A stretch of 64,000 nucleotides of DNA from Jatrophihabitans_A sp035248685. Lineage in GTDB: Bacteria; Actinomycetota; Actinomycetes; Mycobacteriales; Jatrophihabitantaceae. Below, piece after piece: positions 16,580 to 25,797 of this stretch. How positions within the stretch are numbered: the first letter of the stretch is position 1; each line of letters begins with the position of its first letter. The notes beneath the pieces are model-generated. The model worked only from the letters and a program-made list of their open reading frames with translations. It had not been told where the DNA came from and did no database searches. Location: contig DATFHF010000022.1 in NCBI GenBank assembly GCA_035248685.1, forward strand, positions 62,001-126,000, given 5' to 3'. Both the position numbers and the translations under genes were made by a program.

Positions 16580-17070
16580 TTGCCCGTCGAGGAACTGGGC
16601 CGGCGGCTGAGCCTGGTGCTGCTGACCTACAACTGCGCGCACCGGCTGGCGCCGGTGCTGGATCGGGTGCTGGCGCTCGGCGTGCCGGTGATAGCGGTGG
16701 ACAACGGCTCGACCGACGCCACCGCTGAGCTGCTGGCTGACCGACCGGATGTGCGGCTCGCGCCTATGGGATGCGGAACACGTTGACCAACGCGTGGTTG
16801 CACCGGCCGCTAGCCAGTGCGGTGCGCTGGACACTGTTCACGCTGGCAGACACCCCGAAGAATGCCGACTACCTGCGCGGCCTGTGGTTGTTTCTGCGCA
16901 GCGTGCCGTGGATCGTTGCCGAACGCCGGCCGATGACCGCGGAGCTCGATGTCACCCTGCGGCTGCTGGACGCGCGCCGGTTCGCCAGCCGGCGGCCGTT
17001 GTTGACCATGCACGGCTGGCGTCCGCCGCGGAACGGCCGAGCGGGCGTCCGGCGAGCCAGCACGGCATGA
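16580..17070 (+). pseudogene. GT2 glycosyltransferase with large internal deletion
   Basis: The first part (TTG 16580 to about 16765) encodes a GT2 beginning: SLVLLTYNCAHRLAPVL, then VIAVDNGSTDATAELLADRPDVRL, in frame 2. About 200 residues that should hold the catalytic centre are missing. From about 16771 another frame encodes what looks like the typical C-terminal tail (RNTLTNAWLHRPLASAVRW onward). The two parts are out of frame with each other, so the gene is a deletion product. Alternatively the distal part is a separate small protein, but the abrupt end of the GT2 domain makes decay more likely. Confidence 0.7.
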
Positions 17071-17184
17071 CTCGTGCGCCCCTTGGTGATCTGTCCCCGA
17101 TTTTGTGCGCCATGACGTGCATCGCGCGGCACACTTGGCCGCCCTGGGCGGTGTACCTCGAATGCAGCCAGCACTGCTCGTTAT

Positions 17185-18975
17185 TCAGCCGGCGCCGTCC
17201 AGCGGATCCCAACCCAGCCCGACCGGGCTGGCCGGCGGAACCAGGCCGCTGTCGAGCACCGCGGCCGCGAGCGGGTCGAGCAACCTTAGCAGCCGCAGGC
17301 TGTCCGCCGCACCCAGCGCCTGCCACGGCTGCATCGCCGCCGCGTCGGTGGCCGCCTCTATCGCCCGGTGCTCCTCCTCACCTCGGCGACTAAGCCGGCC
17401 GGCCTCGTCGAGCAGTCCGCGATCGACCAGGCCGGCCCGCGCCCGCGCCCATTCGCCGTCATCGAATGCCCGCGCGGCGCGCAGGCCGGGCTCGTTCGAT
17501 TCGGCCGCCCCGCACTTGATCAGGTGCGCCTCGATCGGTGCGATGCCTCGGCTGACCAGCACCGCGTTATGCCCCTCGCCGCGGTGCTCGCGCAGTACGG
17601 TCGCTGACTGCCACAACGCCACCGCCGGCTGCGCCGGTCGGGCGAGCGCCTGGTTGGCGGCGGCCAACGGCCGGCCTGCGGTGTCGGCGGCCTGGGCCGC
17701 CCGCCAAGCCAGATCGGCTACTTCGGCGATGACATCCGACCGGTCGAGGTGCCCGAACAGCTCGCCGAGCGCGGCGTCGACGGCCGTGGCGCGGGCGGCC
17801 AGCGCGCGTTCCGGTGTGGTGTAGTCCCAGGCATCCGGCAGGGCCCGGCGCACCCGGTGCGGGCTGAACCCGAAGAAGATGGCATCCACCGGATCGGGTC
17901 CGACCGGTCCGAGTGGTGCCGCTCGGAAGGCGAAGTAGCCCATCCAGTAACCCTTGAGCCCGAGCACTCGGGCTTGCTCGATGCTGTGCGGGCTGAAGTA
18001 GGTCACATCGTGCACGGCCTCGTAGCGTTGCCAGAGCAGCCGGACCAGCCTGCGGTTGACTACCGCCGGCTGCGCTCGCCGAGGCGCCGGCAGCCGGTCG
18101 GTGCGGGCCTCGATCGAGCGGAGCACGGCCACCATGTCCTGCCCGCCCAGGCCGCCGGCCACCGCCTCGTCGAACAGCGCGTGACAGACATCGAGCAGCG
18201 GCGAGGCGAGCTGTCGCCGGCGCGCCGCCTCGGCCACCAGCTGGTTGTTCTTGAGGACGTCGGCGATCGCCGCCTCGACCTGATAGTCGCCGGCCAGCAG
18301 CTTCGCCGTCTTACGCACCGACACCCGGCTGGCCATCGGTCCGGCCTCCAGCACAGCCGCGAACCGGTCGCGGTCCAGGCCGAACCGATCCGCCAGGTGG
18401 TACGCCTCGGCCAGCCCGGTCACCATCGTGATGAGAAAGGTGTTGACCGCCAGCTTCATCAACAATGCCCCCGGCACCGGCCCGCATTCGACGAACTGCC
18501 GCCCCACCGGCGCCAGCAGCGCAGCCACCCGAGCCACCGCGGCCGGCTCGCCGGCCAACATGACCACCAGCTCACCGGCCTCGGCCGGTCCGCGGGAACC
18601 GGACACCGGTGCCTCGACGTACCGGCCGCCGGCTGCGCCGATGTCGGCCGCCAGCTGCTCGGAGTACTCCGGCGACGTGGTACCCATCTGGACCAGGATC
18701 CGGCCGGCCACGTTGCCGGCGAAGGCCGGCGTGTCCCGCCCGAGCACCTGATCGATGGCCGGTCCGTCGCTCAGCATCAGCAACACCACCTCGGCCTGCC
18801 GCAGCACCTCGGCCGGGTCGGTCGCGACCATCGCACCGAGCTCGGCCAGCGGGCGGGTTCGGTCCGGATTGCGATTCCCCACCACCAGCGGGGTGCCGGC
18901 CCGGGCCAGGTTTGCCGCCATCGGTTGGCCCATCACGCCCAGGCCGATAAAGCCGACCGGGCCGTTGTCGGTCAC
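17185..18975 (-). CDS. Beta-hydroxyacid dehydrogenase fused to a SCO6745-like domain
   Basis: A 596-residue protein. Residues 1-290 form a 6-phosphogluconate-dehydrogenase-like module: FIGLGVMGQPMAANLARAG (NAD(P) loop), VEAPVSGSRGPAEAGELVVM (substrate region) and the catalytic Lys in ALLMKLAVNTFL. Residues 310-590 match the SCO6745 pattern: EAVHDVTYFSPHSI, then GLKGYWMGYFAFRAAPLGPVG, then LWQSATVLREHRGEGHNAVL. The two are usually separate proteins of about 290 residues each; here they are continuous with no stop between them. The GTG start at 18975 overlaps the stop of the upstream TetR gene by 4 nt, so they form an operon. Function may be a regulated reductase. Confidence 0.82.
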   Translation of the reverse strand: MTDNGPVGFIGLGVMGQPMAANLARAGTPLVVGNRNPDRTRPLAELGAMVATDPAEVLRQAEVVLLMLSDGPAIDQVLGRDTPAFAGNVAGRILVQMGTTSPEYSEQLAADIGAAGGRYVEAPVSGSRGPAEAGELVVMLAGEPAAVARVAALLAPVGRQFVECGPVPGALLMKLAVNTFLITMVTGLAEAYHLADRFGLDRDRFAAVLEAGPMASRVSVRKTAKLLAGDYQVEAAIADVLKNNQLVAEAARRRQLASPLLDVCHALFDEAVAGGLGGQDMVAVLRSIEARTDRLPAPRRAQPAVVNRRLVRLLWQRYEAVHDVTYFSPHSIEQARVLGLKGYWMGYFAFRAAPLGPVGPDPVDAIFFGFSPHRVRRALPDAWDYTTPERALAARATAVDAALGELFGHLDRSDVIAEVADLAWRAAQAADTAGRPLAAANQALARPAQPAVALWQSATVLREHRGEGHNAVLVSRGIAPIEAHLIKCGAAESNEPGLRAARAFDDGEWARARAGLVDRGLLDEAGRLSRRGEEEHRAIEAATDAAAMQPWQALGAADSLRLLRLLDPLAAAVLDSGLVPPASPVGLGWDPLDGAG

Positions 18976-19559
18976 GGCGACCACGGCCCGTCGAGCAGCG
19001 GCCGCAACTCTCGCACGACCACGGTAAGCGGTGTCGGATCGTGTCGGGTTCGGGCCAGCATGATGGCTCCCTCCAACGAGCTGATCATCACCAGCGCCAG
19101 CGAGCGGGCCCGGCCGGCCGGCACGCCAAGCTGCCGGAGCGCGTCCCGCACGGCGGCTAGCCAACTCTCGAACGCGGCGTCGATGCTGGCCCGCAGCGAC
19201 GGGTCCGTTCCGGCCAGGTCGGCGGCCGCCGCCACCAGCGGACAGCCACGGTGGAATCCCCGGTGGGCGAACTCGTCCCGCCACTGTTTGGCCATTGCCG
19301 CGAACAGCCCGGCCGGCGTGGGGGCGGTGGCGGTGTTCACGTAGTTCCGTACGCACCCGACCGCGAAGTCGGCGCTCCACCGCAGCGCCTCGGTGACCAG
19401 CTGGTCCTTGCCGCCGGGAAAGTAGTGCTGGAGCGACCCGCGCGGCGCCCCGGCGGCCGCCACCACGCCACGCAGCCCGGTCGCCGCCACGCCCCGCTCG
19501 CGGACCGACTGGGCGGCGGCATAGACGATCCGTTCTCTCGGCGTCCTGCTTTCCGGCAT
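18972..19559 (-). CDS. TetR/AcrR-family transcriptional regulator
   Basis: A 195-residue regulator. The N-terminal helix-turn-helix reads RERIVYAAAQSVRERGVAATGLRGVVAAAGAPRG-type spacing followed by SLQHYFPGGKDQL, characteristic of TetR. The C-terminal ligand domain contains HRGCPLVAAAADLAG, as in the LmrA/YxaF-like group. I choose ATG 19559. Two copies of ATGAC-N4-GTCAT lie just upstream, which would allow autoregulation. It is cotranscribed with the fused dehydrogenase downstream. Confidence 0.9.
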   Translation of the reverse strand: MPESRTPRERIVYAAAQSVRERGVAATGLRGVVAAAGAPRGSLQHYFPGGKDQLVTEALRWSADFAVGCVRNYVNTATAPTPAGLFAAMAKQWRDEFAHRGFHRGCPLVAAAADLAGTDPSLRASIDAAFESWLAAVRDALRQLGVPAGRARSLALVMISSLEGAIMLARTRHDPTPLTVVVRELRPLLDGPWSP

Positions 19560-19575
19560 CGCTGCTCCCAAGATT

Positions 19576-19625
19576 ATGACGGCCGTCATGGTGCTTCGTT
19601 CTCGTCCTACTATGACACTCGTCAT
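19576..19625. promoter_or_regulatory. Two TetR-type operator palindromes
   Basis: ATGACGGCCGTCAT at 19576-19589 is a perfect 14-bp palindrome. ATGACACTCGTCAT at 19612-19625 shares the same half-sites, ATGAC-N4-GTCAT. The centres are 36 bp apart. They lie 17-66 bp upstream of the tetR start, where an autoregulatory operator is expected. Confidence 0.65.
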
Positions 19626-19825
19626 GGTTCTGCGGAAGGGTGATCTTCAGCAGCCGGCCGGCCACTGGGCAGTTCAGGAGATGTCTGCGTCCCGGCTGAG
19701 CGACACGATGGGCGAGTCGATCGCGTCGTCGCCTGCCCGCCGGAGGTGACGCGCTATCGGCCCACGCCGGCATCCGGGCCTGACACCGCACACGGCACTG
19801 CAACGGGACAGAGGGCATACACGTC

Positions 19826-21064
19826 ATGGCAGGACACCGCAATGCGTCCAGGATTTCGGTCGTCATCCCCACCTACAACCGAAGCGGGCTGCTGCGCAAG
19901 ACATTGCACCAGCTGACCAGGCAGGATTTGCCCGCCCAGGACTTCGAGGTCATCGTCGCCGACGACGGATCCAGTGACGACACCAAAGCGGTTGTCGAGG
20001 AGTTCGCCGACACCTTGAAGACCGCCTACCACTTCCAGCCCGACCTTGGCTTTCGGGCCGGGACGGCCCGCAACAGCGGTGCCCAACTGGCCAGCGGCGA
20101 CGTGCTGGTGTTCCTGGATACCGGGGCGATGGCCGGCCCGCAGTTCCTGCGCAACCACCTGGCCGCCCACCAGGATCCGGACCGTCCCCAAGTCGTGCTC
20201 GGCTATACCTATGGCTATAACCCGGAAGAGCCGATGCCGGGGCTGGCCGAGGTGCTCGATCGCTACCCGCCGGAGCAGGCGGTGGCGCGGTTCGGCGAGG
20301 ATCCGGCCTTTCGGGATCTGCGCCACGAACCGCTGATTGCCTGCGGCTACGACCTGAACCGGCGGACGCTGCCGTGGAGCGTGACCTGGACGGTCAACTG
20401 CTCGGTGCGATCCGAGGATTTCTGGGCGATCGGCGGCTTCGACGAGACCTTCGTCGGCTGGGGCGCGGAGGATCTGGAGTTCGGGCTGCGTATGCACGAA
20501 CGCGGCTTGGGGTTCCAACTCAACCGGGACGCCTGGGCCATCGAGTCCCCGCACATCCGTAACTGGGGTGTCATGTACCCCGAGTTCATCGACAACATGG
20601 GCCATCTGCTGGCCAAGCATCGTAACCCGATCATGGAGATCGGCCTGCGGCTGATTGTGGACATGAAGTCGATCCTGCTCTGGGAAGACTGCGCGACCGA
20701 GCTGCACGCGTGGACCGAGCAGGTCCGCGAGCGCGACGTTCGTGAGGAGCTGCAGGCCGCGCTGCGGGAAAGCGATCGGCATGACCGGATCGCGATCATC
20801 GGCTGCGGCGCCGCGGCACCGGAGTGGCTGGAGCAGCCGGCGGTGTTGCTGGACTTCGACCGGCAACTGCTGGAACAGGCGCTGGCCGACGGTCGGCATA
20901 CCGGCGAGCACACCTTGGGGCTACGCACGTCGCTGCCCGACCACTGTGTGGACACCGTCGTCATCACCTCGCGGCTCGCGGGCCTGCGCGAGCGGTGGAA
21001 CGACGACCTGGTGATCGAGGCACACCGGCTCGGGCGCCGGGTCATCGACGCCAGCTACGCCTGA
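19826..21064 (+). CDS. GT2-family glycosyltransferase, with C-terminal extension
   Basis: A 412-residue protein. Residues 1-250 form a GT-A fold: VVIPTYNRSGLLRKTL, VIVADDGSSDD, LGFRAGTARNSGAQLASGDVLVFLDTG (metal site region), and the late GGFDETFVGWGAEDLEFGLRM, typical of galactosyltransferase-like and chondroitin-synthase-like GT2s. Residues about 290-412 form an extra alpha/beta domain that I do not recognise. The gene starts at ATG 19826 with a weak AGAGGG ribosome-binding site. It is transcribed divergently from tetR and followed by an oxidoreductase gene. Acceptor unknown. Confidence 0.87.
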   Translation: MAGHRNASRISVVIPTYNRSGLLRKTLHQLTRQDLPAQDFEVIVADDGSSDDTKAVVEEFADTLKTAYHFQPDLGFRAGTARNSGAQLASGDVLVFLDTGAMAGPQFLRNHLAAHQDPDRPQVVLGYTYGYNPEEPMPGLAEVLDRYPPEQAVARFGEDPAFRDLRHEPLIACGYDLNRRTLPWSVTWTVNCSVRSEDFWAIGGFDETFVGWGAEDLEFGLRMHERGLGFQLNRDAWAIESPHIRNWGVMYPEFIDNMGHLLAKHRNPIMEIGLRLIVDMKSILLWEDCATELHAWTEQVRERDVREELQAALRESDRHDRIAIIGCGAAAPEWLEQPAVLLDFDRQLLEQALADGRHTGEHTLGLRTSLPDHCVDTVVITSRLAGLRERWNDDLVIEAHRLGRRVIDASYA

Positions 21065-21117
21065 GCCGCCCATGTCGTTCGAGCGCAGGAAATTCCTGGC
21101 TCGTTAAGGGGGACAGC

Positions 21118-22092
21118 ATGACCATCAGCCGCGAGATCCACCTGATCGGTCGGCCACCGACCACGCTTCCGGTGCCCGGCGAGATAGCCCTGGTCGAGGT
21201 GGAGGTGCCGGCGCCGAAGCCGGGTCAGGTGGTGGTACGCAACCTGTACATGGCCATCGACCCCGGGCTGTTGCAGCGCATGCAGGATCTGCCGCCGCCG
21301 GCGGTACCGGACTACGACCTGGGTGGTCCGCCCTGGGGGCACGTGATCGGCGAGGTGGTGGAATCCGCGTCGCCGGAGCTGAAGGTCGGCGACCTGGTGT
21401 TCCACAACTGGGCCTGGCGGGAGTACGCGGTCGACGATGCCTCGATGTTCCAATGGCTCGACCGGGACAGATACCCCTCGATCACCCACCATCTGAGCTC
21501 CGCGATAGTGGCCTACATCGGCTGCCAGCTGGTCGGGATCAAGCCCGGCGACACCTTCGTGGTCTCCAGCGGAGCCGGCGCGGTCGGCAACATCGCCGGC
21601 CAGCTGGCCCTGGTTCGCGGCGCGAGCCGGGTGATCGCCAGCGTCGGGTCGCCGGAGAAGGTCGAGTTCGTCAAAAAGACCTTCGGTTTCCATGAGGCAT
21701 TCGACTACCACGACGGGTGGCCGGAGCTCGGTGGGGTGGACGTCTACTACGACAATGTCGGCGGCTGGCAGCTCGATGCGGCGCTGGACGCGATGAATGT
21801 GCACGGCCGCATCATTATCTGCGGCGCCACCGGCGAACTGTGCGCCGGCGAGACCTACAAGACCCGCAATTCCGAGCGGATATTGGAAAAACGGCTGACC
21901 GTGCGTGGCTTCACCACACTGGATCACCTCGACATATTTCCCGACTTCGAGCGGGAATTCCCACAACTGGTCGCCAGCGGCCAGGTAGTGCTGCACGAGA
22001 CGATCATTGAAGGCGGCGTCGAGCAGATCATTCCGGCCGTCCAGGCTCAGCTTTCCGGTGCCTACTTCGGCAAGGTCCTGCTGCGGTTCTGA
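21118..22092 (+). CDS. NADP-dependent alkenal/enone reductase (MDR, PTGR/CurA-like)
   Basis: A 324-residue zinc-free medium-chain reductase. Features are MAIDPGLLQRM near residue 42, the NADP loop VVSSGAGAVGNIAGQLA near residue 142, DVYYDNVGG and the late EKRLTVRGF. These are typical of the prostaglandin-reductase/leukotriene-B4-dehydrogenase group, which reduces alpha,beta-unsaturated carbonyls. A GGGGGA ribosome-binding site precedes ATG 21118. In this genome neighbourhood it could serve as the C=C reductase that the MaoC/CitE route would need, but it is 10 kb from that operon, so this is speculative. Confidence 0.87.
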   Translation: MTISREIHLIGRPPTTLPVPGEIALVEVEVPAPKPGQVVVRNLYMAIDPGLLQRMQDLPPPAVPDYDLGGPPWGHVIGEVVESASPELKVGDLVFHNWAWREYAVDDASMFQWLDRDRYPSITHHLSSAIVAYIGCQLVGIKPGDTFVVSSGAGAVGNIAGQLALVRGASRVIASVGSPEKVEFVKKTFGFHEAFDYHDGWPELGGVDVYYDNVGGWQLDAALDAMNVHGRIIICGATGELCAGETYKTRNSERILEKRLTVRGFTTLDHLDIFPDFEREFPQLVASGQVVLHETIIEGGVEQIIPAVQAQLSGAYFGKVLLRF

Positions 22093-22301
22093 CCGGCCGC
22101 AGTCCGGAAGAATTACTCGGCAATCGCTGTACAAACCTGCCCTTACCCGGGACATCCCAGTGCGGCAATTTTGAAGATTTCTCCGACCGAACCGGCAGGT
22201 TACGGTGACGCAACGAAGGTCCGGCAAATGCGACGTCGGACGCATCCGGCTGGCGAATCGCAGCGCCGGATTTTACCCAATCATCACGGGAGGCTCAGGC
22301 C

Positions 22302-23540
22302 ATGGATAGTGCTGTCTGCCCTTACACCCTGGATCCGACTGGCGCGGATACGCATGGGGAGACCACCAAGCTGCGTGAGCAGGGCCCGATCGCCCGGATC
22401 GAACTTCCCGGCGGTGTCCTCGCCTGGTCGGTGCACAGCTACGAGCACGGCAAGGCGATTATGAACGACGAGCGGTTTTCCAAGAACCCGCGGCGGAGCT
22501 GGCCGGACTACATCAACGGCAACATCTCGCCCGGCTGGCCGCTGATCACCTGGGCCGTGATGGACAACATGGCCACCCATGATGGCGACGACCATGCCCG
22601 GTTGAAGCGGCTGCTGCTGAAGGCGTTCACCACCGGCCGGGTCGAGCGGATGATGCCGCGCATCGAGAAGCTGGTCACCGAACTGCTGGACAACATGGAC
22701 GCCTCACCGGACGACCCGGTGGACCTGCGGGCGATGTTCTGCCAGGAGCTGCCGACCCGGCTGATGTGTGACCTGTTCGGCGTGCCGGTGGAAGCCCGGG
22801 CCGACGTGCTGATGGGTGGCCACAAGAACGTCGACACCCGGATGACCGAGGATGTCGCCGAGGCAAACGTCGAGCAGTGGGAAGGCGCGATCGCCGATCT
22901 GGTTGCGTACAAGCACGAACACCCCGGCGACGACCTGACCAGCGCGCTGATCGCGGCCAAGGAGGAGGACGGGTCGCGGATGAGCGACTCGGAGATGATC
23001 GGCACCCTGCACCTGCTGCTCGGCGCCGGCTCCGAGACGCTGGTGAACGGCCTCGGCCACGCCAGCCTCGCGGTGATGACCGATCCGGCGCTGCGCGAGG
23101 AAGTTCGGACCGGCAAGGTCTCCTGGGACGACATCTTCGAGGAGACGCTGCGGGTGGAATCGCCAGTCGCGCACCTGCCGTTCCGGTTCGCCACCGAAGA
23201 CATCGAAATCGGCGGCGTCATGATCAACAAGGGCGACGTACTGCTGGTGGACTTCGCCGGCATCGGCCGGGACCCGGCCATGCACGGTGACACCGCGGAC
23301 GTCTTCGACGCACACCGAGCCGAGAAGGACCACCTGTCCTTCGGCTATGGCGTGCACTACTGCCTCGGCGCACGGCTGGCCAAGCAGGCGGCCCTGATCG
23401 GGTTGCCGGCGCTGTTCGAGCGGTTCCCGGACATGGAACTCGCGATTAGCCGGGACGAACTCGAGCCGCAGGGCAGCTTCGTGGTGAACGGTCACCGCAA
23501 CCTGCCGGTGCACCTCAACAAGGTGCCGGCGCAGGTATAG
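22302..23540 (+). CDS. Cytochrome P450
   Basis: A 412-residue class I bacterial P450. The haem loop FGYGVHYCLGARLA carries the thiolate Cys354; the K-helix E-x-x-R is in EETLRVES; the I-helix shows LLGAGSETLVNG, where the common AGHETT becomes AGSETL, so Ser replaces the usual His and Leu follows the conserved Thr. It needs a ferredoxin/reductase supplied elsewhere. The ATG at 22302 follows GGGAGG. The upstream 200 bp are AT-richer than the surroundings and probably contain its promoter. Likely a secondary-metabolism hydroxylase. Confidence 0.95.
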   Translation: MDSAVCPYTLDPTGADTHGETTKLREQGPIARIELPGGVLAWSVHSYEHGKAIMNDERFSKNPRRSWPDYINGNISPGWPLITWAVMDNMATHDGDDHARLKRLLLKAFTTGRVERMMPRIEKLVTELLDNMDASPDDPVDLRAMFCQELPTRLMCDLFGVPVEARADVLMGGHKNVDTRMTEDVAEANVEQWEGAIADLVAYKHEHPGDDLTSALIAAKEEDGSRMSDSEMIGTLHLLLGAGSETLVNGLGHASLAVMTDPALREEVRTGKVSWDDIFEETLRVESPVAHLPFRFATEDIEIGGVMINKGDVLLVDFAGIGRDPAMHGDTADVFDAHRAEKDHLSFGYGVHYCLGARLAKQAALIGLPALFERFPDMELAISRDELEPQGSFVVNGHRNLPVHLNKVPAQV

Positions 23541-23666
23541 CAGCGTGGCACGCCGGACGAGCGGTAGTGCGGCGCGAGCTAGCTAGCGGCGAGCGGTCGG
23601 CGCCGAGGTAATGCGGCGAGCCGGCGGCCAGCCCGTCCAGTCGGGGAACGGCAAGGAAGGGAATCG

Positions 23667-24854
23667 ATGAATCCGTTTCGCATCGACGTTCCACAAGCCG
23701 AACTGGACGAGCTGGCTCGCCGGCTCGCTGCCACTCGCTGGCCGGCCGACGCGCCCGGCGGCGGCTGGCAACGGGGGGTGCCGCTGGACTACCTCAAGGA
23801 GCTGGCCGAGTACTGGCGGACCGGGTACGACTGGCGGGCCGTCGAGGCCCGGCTGAACCAGTTCCCGCAGTTCACCACCGAAATCGACGGCACGGACGTG
23901 CACTTCATCCACGTCCGCTCGCCGGAGCCGGACGCGATTCCGCTGATAATCACGCATGCCTGGCCCGGCTCGATCGCGGAATTCCTCAATGTGATCGGAC
24001 CCCTCACCGATCCACGGGCGCACGGCGGCGACCCGGCCAACGCGTTCCACCTGGTGCTGCCGTCGGTCCCGGGCTTCGGCTTCTCCGGCTCGACCCGCAC
24101 TGCCGGTTGGGATTTGGTTCGGATCGCCGGCGCCTGGGCCGAGCTCATGCGCCGGCTGGGCTACCAGCGTTACGTCCCGCAGGGTGGTGACATCGGCTCC
24201 GGCCTGAGCCTGACCCTGGCGGCGATCGATAGCGAACACGTCCTCGGTGTGCACGTGAACCTGCTCATCACGCCGCCACCGGACGATCCGGCCGAGCAGG
24301 CACGGCTCACCGACGAGGAACGGGACCGGCTCAGCCGGGTGATCCGGTTCGTGACCGACGGATCCGGGTATATGAAGCTGTTGGCCACCAGGCCACAGAC
24401 GGTGTCCTACGGCATGACCGACTCGCCGGTGGGGCAGCTGGCCTGGGTGGTCGAAAAGCACTGGGAATGGAGCGACTCCAGCAAGAGCCCGGAGGACGCG
24501 ATCGACCGCGACACCATCCTGACCAACGCGATGTTCTACTGGCTGACCTCGACCGCCGCCTCGGCCAACGGCATCTACTACGAGATGGCCGACATCCTGC
24601 CGGTCGCGGCGACGCCACCGAGCCCGCCACCGCCACTGTCGGTCCCGCTGGGCGTTGCGGTGTTCCCGCACGACCTGGCGTTGCCGGTCAGGCGCCTGGC
24701 CGAGCCGAGCTTTCCCAACATCGTGCACTGGAGCGAGTTCGACCGCGGTGGGCATTTCCCGGCAATGGAGCAGCCCGAGCTGTTCGTGACCGACCTGCGG
24801 GACTTCTCCCGGACGCTGCGCCGGCTTCAGTCCGACGGCCGGCTCAGCGCCTAG
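23667..24854 (+). CDS. Epoxide hydrolase (alpha/beta hydrolase with EHN domain)
   Basis: A 395-residue protein starting with the epoxide-hydrolase N-terminal domain (FRIDVPQAELDELARRLAATRWP). The oxyanion motif is THAWPGSIAEFL, the nucleophile is Asp175 in GGDIGSGL and the base is His363 in GGHFPAMEQP. Family members open epoxides to vicinal diols. It follows the P450 on the same strand after 126 nt; a P450 plus epoxide hydrolase pair could form and open an epoxide. It converges with the DUF899 gene, their ends overlapping by 4 nt. Confidence 0.9.
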   Translation: MNPFRIDVPQAELDELARRLAATRWPADAPGGGWQRGVPLDYLKELAEYWRTGYDWRAVEARLNQFPQFTTEIDGTDVHFIHVRSPEPDAIPLIITHAWPGSIAEFLNVIGPLTDPRAHGGDPANAFHLVLPSVPGFGFSGSTRTAGWDLVRIAGAWAELMRRLGYQRYVPQGGDIGSGLSLTLAAIDSEHVLGVHVNLLITPPPDDPAEQARLTDEERDRLSRVIRFVTDGSGYMKLLATRPQTVSYGMTDSPVGQLAWVVEKHWEWSDSSKSPEDAIDRDTILTNAMFYWLTSTAASANGIYYEMADILPVAATPPSPPPPLSVPLGVAVFPHDLALPVRRLAEPSFPNIVHWSEFDRGGHFPAMEQPELFVTDLRDFSRTLRRLQSDGRLSA

Positions 24855-25519
24855 CCGACGGTCTGGTACTCGTCGTGCAGTCGCCACCAACTCGAGGTGC
24901 CGGTCTGCGGCCAGCCCTCCGGTGAGTCCTCCCAGACCTCCTGCCGGCCGTAAGGCAGCACGTCCAGGATGTTGAAGTGCCACATCATCCGGTCGAGGCC
25001 CCGGTCGGTGGTGAAGTAGGTCCGGTATACCTCATCGCCGTCGCGGAGGAAGATGCTCAGCCCGGCACCGGCGCCGCCGCAGCCGCAGTCCTCGCTGAAG
25101 GTCGAGCCCTGCGATGAGTAGAACGGCACCCGGCCGGCCCACTCCATCCGCTTGGTGAACGGCTCGATCTGGCTCCACGGCATGTTGGACGAGGCGACGA
25201 AGGTGGCATCGCGCGCCTGGATGTGCTCAAGCCGGCCGACGTTGTCGATGAACTGCGAGCAGCCGGGGCAGAAGTGATCCGGTCCGATGTTCATGAACTG
25301 ATACAGGACCAGCTGCCGGTAGTCGCCGAACAGGTCGATCAGGCGCACCTTGCCCTCGGCGCCCTCGAATACGTAGTCCGAGTCGAACCTGACCATCGGC
25401 AGCCGGCGACGGGCCGCGGCCAGCGCGTCCAGGGCGCGGGTGGCTTCCTTCTCGCGGACCAACAGTTCGTCGCGAGCGGTCTGCCACTGTTCTGCGGACA
25501 CGACTTCCGGCTGGTTCAT
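24851..25519 (-). CDS. DUF899 thioredoxin-like protein
   Basis: A 222-residue protein of the DUF899 family: VVSAEQWQTARDELLVREKE at the start, VRLIDLFGDYRQLVLYQFM, and the CPGC motif in HFCPGCSQFIDNVG at the thioredoxin-like active-site position, with WHFNILDVLPYGRQEVWEDSP at the end. A strong AGGAGAGG ribosome-binding site precedes ATG 25519. The precise reaction of the family is not established; a redox role is suggested by the fold. Confidence 0.9.
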   Translation of the reverse strand: MNQPEVVSAEQWQTARDELLVREKEATRALDALAAARRRLPMVRFDSDYVFEGAEGKVRLIDLFGDYRQLVLYQFMNIGPDHFCPGCSQFIDNVGRLEHIQARDATFVASSNMPWSQIEPFTKRMEWAGRVPFYSSQGSTFSEDCGCGGAGAGLSIFLRDGDEVYRTYFTTDRGLDRMMWHFNILDVLPYGRQEVWEDSPEGWPQTGTSSWWRLHDEYQTVG

Positions 25520-25797
25520 CGCGATCCCTCTCCTTTTAGGTTCGTCGCGGTTCGCACCCGGCGGTGCGGAGATATGCGCTGCGCTAGCCGTGGTTCGGGT
25601 TGGTCAGGCCAACGGCGTCAGGGCAGCAGTCTATTGCACCCTGGGTCGGGTTCGGAGGCCACTGCCACCACCCTGATAGCTTTGCCGGCCGTCGGCACCT
25701 TCCTGGTTGCGCAAGCGAGTCGGGTCCTCCGTGCCGGTGAGCGCCCGTATCATCGGGGCTTGGCGACGAAGCAGCCGCGCCGGCGTGCACGGGATGG

